From contig NADL03000095.1 in NCBI GenBank assembly GCA_002205965.3, positions 62,001 through 126,000 on the forward strand: a stretch of 64,000 bases of DNA. Direction: 5' to 3'. The notes under the pieces are model-generated. The model was not told where the DNA came from and made no database searches. It was given only the letters and a program-made list of their open reading frames with translations. Both the position numbers and the translations under genes were made by a program. This DNA is from Kappaphycus alvarezii. Its lineage: Eukaryota > Rhodophyta > Florideophyceae > Gigartinales > Solieriaceae. Below are positions 57,700 through 64,000 of the stretch, piece after piece (within the stretch, counting starts at the first letter, position 1; every line of letters begins with the position of its first letter).

Positions 57700-59766
57700 C
57701 GACGATAACAATCCGCTGATAGAACGTAGAGCGCGAGAGGAGCCGCTCTTCCTAGGCCGATTGCGGTCGGAGAGACGCTGTGCAGGCTCGTCGGAAGCTG
57801 TCTACAGGGAAGAATGTCCAAGAAAGCTGCACTATACTTCCAGCCTCTTCAAGTTGGGTCAGCAACAAGAGCCGAGACCGACACCGCGGTGCTTACTACG
57901 CGAAGAATGGTACAAGCACTCGGAAAGAGGTCAGACTACGCATTGCTCCCTGTCGACCTCAAAAATGCGTTCAACCTCTGCAGCCGATCCTCGTTCCTCC
58001 AATCCGTGAAAGATCTGTTCCCCGAGCTCCTTCCATGAGTGCGGTATTGCTATGCTAAAGAGCCAGCATATCTATGGGTAGGCTCCAAGATCATGCGGAG
58101 TGTGGTTGGAACCCGACAGGGCTACAACCTGGGTGGGCTGTTCTTCGACCTAGTCTTGCATCCTCTCATCCTGAGAATACAGGATTTGCTGTCATCCAAC
58201 GAGGATGGCGTCAGAGAGGTAGGTCAGCTCCTACTACAGTTATGGTATCATGACGACGATATATCATAGGAACCCACAAGCAGCTACTGAAAGCAGTAGA
58301 AGTCCTCTCGTCGTCATATGCCGCAGACCGCGGCCTTTATTTGTCCATGACAAGTGCAAAATTTGGTGGCCTACCGCACCACCGCCGTCCGTCCAAGAGC
58401 TCTACCCAGCCGGCCTAAAACAAGTGTATAGCGAAGGGACTCACATTCACAACGCTCCCATAGGTTCGATGGCATTCATGCAACGGGACTTCTACGAACA
58501 CGTCGAGTCCCTGAAGCCCTTCCTGGCAACAATTGCCGATCTCGACGACACACAAGTGGACCTTCAACTCCTCCGAAATTGCTTTGGCGTCTGCAAGGTC
58601 GGCTACTTGCCACGCGTCGTTCCCCCTCTAGTACAGCGGAAGGCGCCAAGTGCTTCGACGAGATGATCCAGAATTGCGTCCGAACTCTGGCCGGAGGCGT
58701 TCTCGCGTGAGGTCTTCGAGAACTCCAGCTCCCAGTGACCGCTAAACCCGAAAAAACCCATCGCTGGGGATAGGCCTCACGGTCGGCGCGCGACATTTCG
58801 CTGCCGATTTCCTCGCTTCTTGGGCCGCTGCTGACACCCTCGGCCGCTCCATCTTACCGGCTACGGTACGACCGCTGAGCACATACAAATATGCAGCCGA
58901 CGCCTATAGGGTGTGGTCTGCCTCATGTCCGCCGCAAGATAGTGTTCCCTTCAGCGCCTTTTGCTCCAACAACCCACACTCGCAAAAGAAGCTGACGGAC
59001 GCAATTCGCAAAGCGGCTCAAGACCTCATACCCCCTGGCGACAGCAGGAGACAAGCTTTTCGCTCATCCATGGGCCTTCCCGGTGCTAAACAATGGGTAT
59101 ACTGCGCACCATGCCCGGGCCTTAAGACACACATTGCTCCCAAAGCTTTCTCCGTCTGGCTCCAATATTACTGTCAGGTACCGTTCTTCGCCCCCAACAC
59201 CCTGTGGCCCAGGAGCAACTGCCCGGAAACCTTGGACATCTACGGCGACCACCTCATGCTCGGCTTGTATGGCCGAGAGCGAATCGAGCGTCACGACCGG
59301 CAGGTTACGGTCCTCACGTCGGACTTAGCAAAGGCCGCGCGAAACCCCGTCATGGAGCCCCGTCCCAATGTCCAAAACCGCACAAGACAGACATCCAGGC
59401 TTTAGGGAGCACCGGAGGGAGAGACTTCTTCGACGTTACCTTCGTCAATCCACTTGCCCCTCCAACACACAGGCCCGTTGCTTCAACCCCCTCACATCTC
59501 TGAACGCCGCGAAAGCGTCAAGTTCAGGAGGTATCAAGACTTCATCACCACGCATGCCAGGTCCGACTGATCCCAGTGCCGATATCCACTCTTGGCGGTG
59601 GCACCCAGACGAATTCGCAGTGCTCACAGACGTGGCTAGGCACGTCGCCATACGAGCCATGGAGACCTTCGGGCGGGTGCGATTTGTCCTTATGCAAAGA
59701 CACGCTGCGGCGACGGTTTCGTCCAACGCAGCATGCCTTACGGCTGGCCTCACACCAGCCCTGTGA
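57700..59766 (+). mobile_element. LINE retrotransposon copy 1: reverse transcriptase and C-terminal zinc/nuclease region
   Basis: Reverse-transcriptase blocks appear in order: RPIAVGETLCRLVG (about 57,750), FQPLQVGSATRAETDT, motif A VDLKNAFN (57,955-57,975), motif B GTRQGYNLGG (58,110-58,140) and motif C WYHDD (58,243-58,257). The thumb region follows, then WLQYYCQVPF, a degenerate Cys/His segment (NCPETLDIYGDH near 59,215-59,255), MEPRPN and FFDVTFVNPLA (59,430-59,462). The C-terminus reads RHAAATVSSNAACL and stops at 59,764. The Cys/His motif followed by RP and D-V residues resembles the restriction-like endonuclease end of R2/NeSL-type LINEs. Breaks include a TGA for Trp at 58,036, a TGA near 58,708, and frame changes near 58,260, 58,345, 58,650, 58,760 and 59,400. 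Two zinc cysteines are lost. Confidence 0.85.
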
Positions 59767-60060
59767 GGTAGTACCTCATGACTCGGCCTCATTTCCAGAC
59801 TCTCCATTACACAGACCTGTCCCCCTTAGCCTTCGGAAAATAGCCGTCCTGCATCCCTACTCAGTAAAGCACCCCAAAAATTTCCCCCTCCTTCCTAGGC
59901 TGGTGTTCGATTAACGCCCTCGTGAGCCTGGGTCATGAGCATCCTTATGAAATGCTGGCAGAAATATCAGGGGCATCCCATCAACGCACTTTACACAGGC
60001 ATCCTCGCAAGATTTACTAACATCAAGTTATCCAGTCGAGCACTCTAGACGAGAAAAATT

Positions 60061-60108
60061 CTAGACAAAGCCTGTAGACAAAGCCTGCATCCCTGCAGGC
60101 TTTGTCTA
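60061..60108. repeat. Perfect 15-bp hairpin with partial duplicate
   Basis: TAGACAAAGCCTGCA (60,075-60,089), loop TCCC, and its exact complement TGCAGGCTTTGTCTA (60,094-60,108). The first 13 bases of the arm also occur immediately upstream (60,062-60,074). It lies between LINE copy 1 and the LINE tail fragment. Confidence 0.85.
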
Positions 60109-60146
60109 AATCGATGAATCTGTTGCTAGATGGGACTCCCAACAAA

Positions 60147-60242
60147 ATGGAGAGCTTCTCGAGAGCCAAAATAGTCCTCATGTGTAGACACTCAGCGCAA
60201 GGTTTACTGTCTAATGCGGCATGCCTCCTTGCCTGCCTTGGC
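60147..60242 (+). mobile_element. LINE 3'-end fragment (third copy)
   Basis: The plus strand reads MESFSRAKIVLMCRHSAQ, then SNAACLLACL. This aligns with the extreme C-terminus of LINE copy 1 (METFGRVRFVLMQRHAA, SNAACLTAGL) at about 17 of 30 residues. Only the last 32 codons are recognisable, as expected from 5' truncation or decay. It is clearly more diverged than copies 1 and 2 are from each other, so it is older or a sister subfamily. Confidence 0.65.
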
Positions 60243-61463
60243 TCGTCGATGTAGTTGCAGGGTCACGGAGGCGCAGACCCGTTTCTGTTTTCTTCTTTCC
60301 TTCTCTCTAAACTCCGTCTAGATTACCCCGCTAGAAGTTACTGACGACGAAATAAACTACCCCATCATCCCCCCCCTTTTGCAGTCTTCCTCCTTACCAG
60401 CTCTTTTGACAGGGAAACAAGATATGCATTCTCCTCTAAGCCACACCGAGTAACCTCATGATTATCTTACAAGCAGTGGCTTTTTGAGTAGCTGTAGTTC
60501 ATTTCTTAGTGCTAGTGAAAAAAGGATGTGTTTGCTGCGAGACATCGGAGAGCTGACCGGGAAGGAAGGACGGAAAACTTGGCATAGTTTAATGATTAAA
60601 AATCATGTTCGCCTTTGTTCCATAGTGGAGTGGTGGTCGTGGATCACCCGGTTAGCACTTAGCTAGCAACATATGTAGTCGGTTCTTGCACTGGACCCTT
60701 GATATTAATGCCGTGAAGTTCTGCTCTGCATCAAATAAGTTGTAGTCGGCTTCTGGAAAAAGGAACCAATGCACCCTCTGAAGTGCTCCATGGCTCTATT
60801 CGCTACAGATTTTACCAGGCCGATGACAACAGAGAATACATCCTGATACCGTCTTACAAGGGTAGAAATTCTGAAAAAGAAAGACTTCGAATCCTCCATG
60901 AGTGCGGTTGCAACGAAAAAACTGCATCTCCGGAACCATTGACACCGCAAAAAGACACTTTCAAGCCAATCTCAAAAGATGTCACCTAAGCACTTTTCGA
61001 ACGAATGGAGAAATTATTTAGCTCATCTGGAGATAGAAGTTCGCCTCTATATCTTTCAATGCCGATGTTAAGGGTAAGATTTGACAAAAATAACACATCA
61101 TGAAAGTCATATATTTACTCGACATGCATCACCAGATGACTTGAGGAAAAGTCAGAACTGAACAAAAATTCGCTGCTCCAGTGTAAACCTACATTGAACA
61201 CCCTGTGATGCTCCAAAATGAATGACTACTTACTGGAAAAATGTGGTAACCGTGAGTAAAGCCGTCAACTCGTTGGTCGAACTCGTTGGTCAGACGGCTT
61301 CCCAATCTTACTGCGGTGGGTACCACTGGTAAATAACAAGGGGAAAGGTTTGGTGTTTTACTCTAGGAAGATATATCCGATCTATCCCATGGTTTTCCAG
61401 ACAACCGCAATCGACTCAAAAAGGGTATACCGACACGCAGTAATGGGGAAGGAACTACGCTCC

Positions 61464-63240
61464 CTAAAATGCTACCTTCAGGCCAGCCATCAAGCAGGCC
61501 GCATTGGACATGACGGCTGCTGCGGCGTGCCTTTGCATCAAAACCCCCCGAACCTTTCCGTACGTCTCCAGTGCCCTCACGCCACGTTCCTTGCCACGTC
61601 ATTTAGCACTGCACATGCATCCGGGTGCCACCTCCAAGAGTGGAGATTGGCACAGGCACGAGCCTACCTCTGGTGGAGGTCGCGATAAAGGATTGATATC
61701 TTCTCTGCTTTGCATTTCGCGCCGCATTCAGAGAGGACATCGGGTTGAAGGCCCTCACTCTCTGTTGGAGGGAGCGAGGGGATTCACGAAGGTAACATCA
61801 AAAAAGTCGGTCCCTCCGCTGCTTCCCATTGCCTGGATGTCTGGTCTCGTGCGGTGGAGACCATGGCGTGGCTCTACGACAGGATGACGAGCAGCTCTTG
61901 CCAGGTCTTTCGCAGAAGGTTACTGGCGATCGTCGGTTGATCCTGTGGGCTCCATGCAAGCAGTGCATGATATGATCGCCATGTACATCGAGTGTGTCCG
62001 GGCAATTCCTTCTCGGGCATGGCGTGCCAGGGTGAAAAAGTGGGACTTGACAGTAGTATTGAAGCCACACCGAGAATTCTCGAGGATCAATGCTTGTCTG
62101 TAGTCCGGGGCATGGGGGACAATACACCCATTCCTTAGCTCCCGGGAGGGCCATAGACGCGCGAAACGCCTGCCTCCTCGAATCCCCAAGAGGAATTCGT
62201 TCTTGCACTGCTTCATGGATTGCGTCCGTCAACGTCTTTTGCGATGGTGTTTTTTGCGAGCAAATTACACTGAACGGGATAATCCTAGACGGCAGGCAAG
62301 AGGTCGACCACCTCCGATGGGCGTCTGCAGCTGCTTCGTATGTTCCTAGCTCCTTAATAGGAGTTGGGAGCAAGGTCTTGCAAAGCTTGCTAGATGATGA
62401 GCTAGAAGCCAAGAACGCCGCAGCCGCGATGTTCTTCGCGGAGGTGAGTCCGATCCCAAGAGATGGTTTTTTCTTGTCCTTGGTGTGACCGGCAGCTGGA
62501 GTTCTCGGAATACTTCCGAATCCAGTACTCCCCTGCCAATTTTCGAACACAGTCCTCCATCATCCTGTCGAACTCTTCCGCTCCTTCTCCGTGCAAGACG
62601 GGGGCACTACCCGCAACAAATAGCCTACTTTGCAAACGCCAAAACAGTTACGCAGTAGCTGGAATGCCACTTGCCTATTCTCAAGGTCAGCAATGGTCTC
62701 GAGGAATGGTCTGAGAGATAGACATGGTTCGTAAAGGACCGTGTGGTGTATTCCTTAGTACCGACGGGGCGTTCAGGACGGAAGTACCCTCGCTGTACTC
62801 TTGCTTAATCCCGTCTGGGTAGAGACTTTGTACTGACCCTAGAGGGGCTGTAGGCCATCAGACGGTGCACTTCGGCAGCGACAAGTGCAGTCCTCGGCTT
62901 TCAGCATCCACGGAGCGAAGTACTTCGATGGCTTTGACGAGTTGGTCGTGGCGCCCGGTAATGTACCTGTCATCGTGGTACCACAGTTGAAGTAACAACT
63001 TTGCCAAATCTCTGTTCTCCCCTTCCTCTGAACTGAGGAGTTCTTGTATTTTGAGGATAATAGGGTGCAGCACCAGGTCGAAGAGGAGGCCTCCAAGGTT
63101 GTCTCCCTGTTGGGTCCCGCAGACGCTTCTTATTGTGTGACTACCTATCCACAGGAATGCGGGCTCGTTTGCATAGCAATATGAGACCCAAGGCTGTAAC
63201 TCTGGGAATAGCTGTCTCACCGCGGCCAGAAAAGGGTCTG
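61464..63240 (-). mobile_element. LINE retrotransposon copy 2 (5'-truncated), convergent with copy 1
   Basis: Reading leftward from about 63,240, just after motif A: AADPFLAAVRQLFPELQPWV, motif B GTQQGDNLGGLLFDLVLH (near 63,115-63,070), motif C WYHDD (62,984-62,970) and LHLSLPKCTV. The next stretch to 62,640 is scrambled. EEFDRMMEDCVRKLAGEYW starts the next part near 62,580. A 250-codon open frame (62,550-61,798) carries WLQYYCQVPLF and an intact Cys/His motif with LDVHGDHIMHC (61,961-62,020). It ends in RHAAA..SNAACLMAGL, with a stop at 61,464. The Cys and His residues lost in copy 1 are kept here. Copy 2 lacks everything upstream of motif A. The LINE copies itself by target-primed reverse transcription. 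Confidence 0.85.
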
Positions 63241-63249
63241 CTGCACATA

Positions 63250-63283
63250 TTAAACAAATAAACAAATAAACAAGTAAATAACA
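63250..63283. repeat. AAAC/AAAT microsatellite at LINE 5' truncation
   Basis: The plus strand reads AAACAAATAAACAAATAAAC and onward to about 63,283, immediately upstream (in the minus sense) of where LINE copy 2 becomes recognisable. It may be the tail of another element into which copy 2 inserted, or expansion at the junction. Confidence 0.6.
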
Positions 63284-63340
63284 ATCTAGTGTGTTCAATG
63301 CACGACATGAGAGCGTGAGCATGCTGACTTAAAACCAACG

Positions 63341-64000
63341 TTGAAATTCAAGCGGCCATTTCGACGCTTCCTGAGGAAATTCCTGGCAGTACAGACGCAC
63401 ACGCACATACAAGTACAGTACAATCATGACAAGAAACATCACAACTGTAGTGAGGTAGACGCATGGAGAAGAAATTACACGTTGCAAAATGCAACATTCG
63501 CGGTGATATGCAACGTTAACGGGAGCACCAATCAAATAGGCCTAAGACTGTCGGGATCAATCTTGATCCTCAACATAGACGGAAAATCCCAAAAGATACT
63601 TCGTTACATTAATCGAAAATGTGAATTCAATATACCGTTCATCGACAAGTATCTACCTAATCAGTAATCAATTGGCATCAGGCCATGCGTAGGAGGCGGA
63701 GCCAGCGGATTTAACACATAGTTTAAAAAAGTTCAGAATGCCTTCTTGTGTAGATGTTCGAGGCATCATTCGGGAGTTTGAAAGTGCACGAAAAGTACAT
63801 AGCCCGAATAGGCAAGTTAAATTACATCGCACTTCTTGCTCTGCAACCGTTTTGCTGAGATCTAAAAATAAATATGGACACAGGGCACACTCGGATACCC
63901 ACCTGCCCCGTCAGCAGATACTGGATTTGGCACATATTCAATTTGCCTTGGTCAGCAGAATTTGACAGATGAAAAAAATTTGATCTCGGAATATCTTGCT
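63341..64000. other. Window end, unrecognised
   Basis: A 108-codon plus frame (63,341-63,667) and a 75-codon plus frame (63,738-63,965) are open but carry no motif I recognise, and their composition gives no clear coding signal. Either could be a fragment of an element running past the window. Confidence 0.3.

Larger units (their letters stand above)
59770..61460. other. Inter-LINE region, mostly unrecognised
   Basis: Besides the hairpin at 60,061 and the LINE tail at 60,147, I recognise nothing. A minus-strand frame at 60,950-60,705 is open but has no known motif. Confidence 0.4.

Overview
This is nuclear eukaryotic DNA: intergenic, gene-poor and packed with decayed transposable elements. 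Only one stretch (54.9-56.0 kb, a PH-domain plus protein-kinase gene) looks like an ordinary host gene. Everything else I recognise is mobile: at least four LTR-retrotransposon fossils (gag, protease, RNase H, integrase, LTR and primer-binding-site remnants), a piggyBac-like transposon, a PIF/Harbinger transposon with its Myb/SANT-like partner gene, a pogo-like transposon with its termini, three copies of a small CTAG-flanked inverted-repeat transposon, and three pieces of one LINE family. No introns are evident. An uninterrupted, compact kinase gene beside large blocks of nested repeats would suit a repeat-rich alga such as a florideophyte red alga, but that is a guess; the sequence proves only 'repeat-rich eukaryote'.

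The dominant structure is a very large inverted duplication. The left arm (1 to about 14,775) pairs with the right arm (about 38,030 to at least 48,361) in opposite orientation. The homology is still running at base 1, so the palindrome continues outside the window. Both arms carry the same nested layers in mirror order: a gag fossil, an unrecognised segment, a small inverted-repeat transposon, an AT-rich core and an RNase H fossil. That makes this a segmental inverted duplication, not independent insertions. Most of the arms are roughly 75-85% identical by eye, but an internal tract of about 2.3 kb (11,967-14,280 with 38,610-40,918) is nearly identical, as if homogenised later. A 998-bp solo LTR with a 5-bp target duplication entered the right arm after the duplication, and the left arm alone holds a 4.8-kb block.

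The 23-kb spacer between the arms holds, left to right: a 5' LTR with structured leader and tRNA-iMet-type primer-binding site (15.0-16.1 kb); the integrase-3'LTR end of a Gypsy element (17.2-19.0 kb); the piggyBac-like gene (19.7-21.8 kb); a small CTAG-flanked element (21.9-22.3 kb); the convergent Harbinger gene pair (22.8-25.5 kb); unrecognised coding remnants (27.6-28.3 kb); the pogo-like element with both ends (29.3-31.6 kb); and a roughly 6-kb AT-rich desert (31.6-37.6 kb). Right of the palindrome lie the 5'LTR-gag-protease end of the same Gypsy family on the other strand (50.2-52.1 kb), a zone rich in GTAC-palindromes (52.7-57 kb), the kinase gene, and two convergent LINE copies (57.7-59.8 and 61.5-63.2 kb) with a third LINE tail between them.

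The genes do not form a pathway; the window records layered insertion and decay. In the DNA transposons most premature stops sit where a single C-to-T change in CAA, CAG or CGA would make them, which suggests deamination-driven decay. The kinase is broken only by four single-base losses next to short purine runs, a pattern that could equally be assembly error. All identities quoted here are judged by eye.
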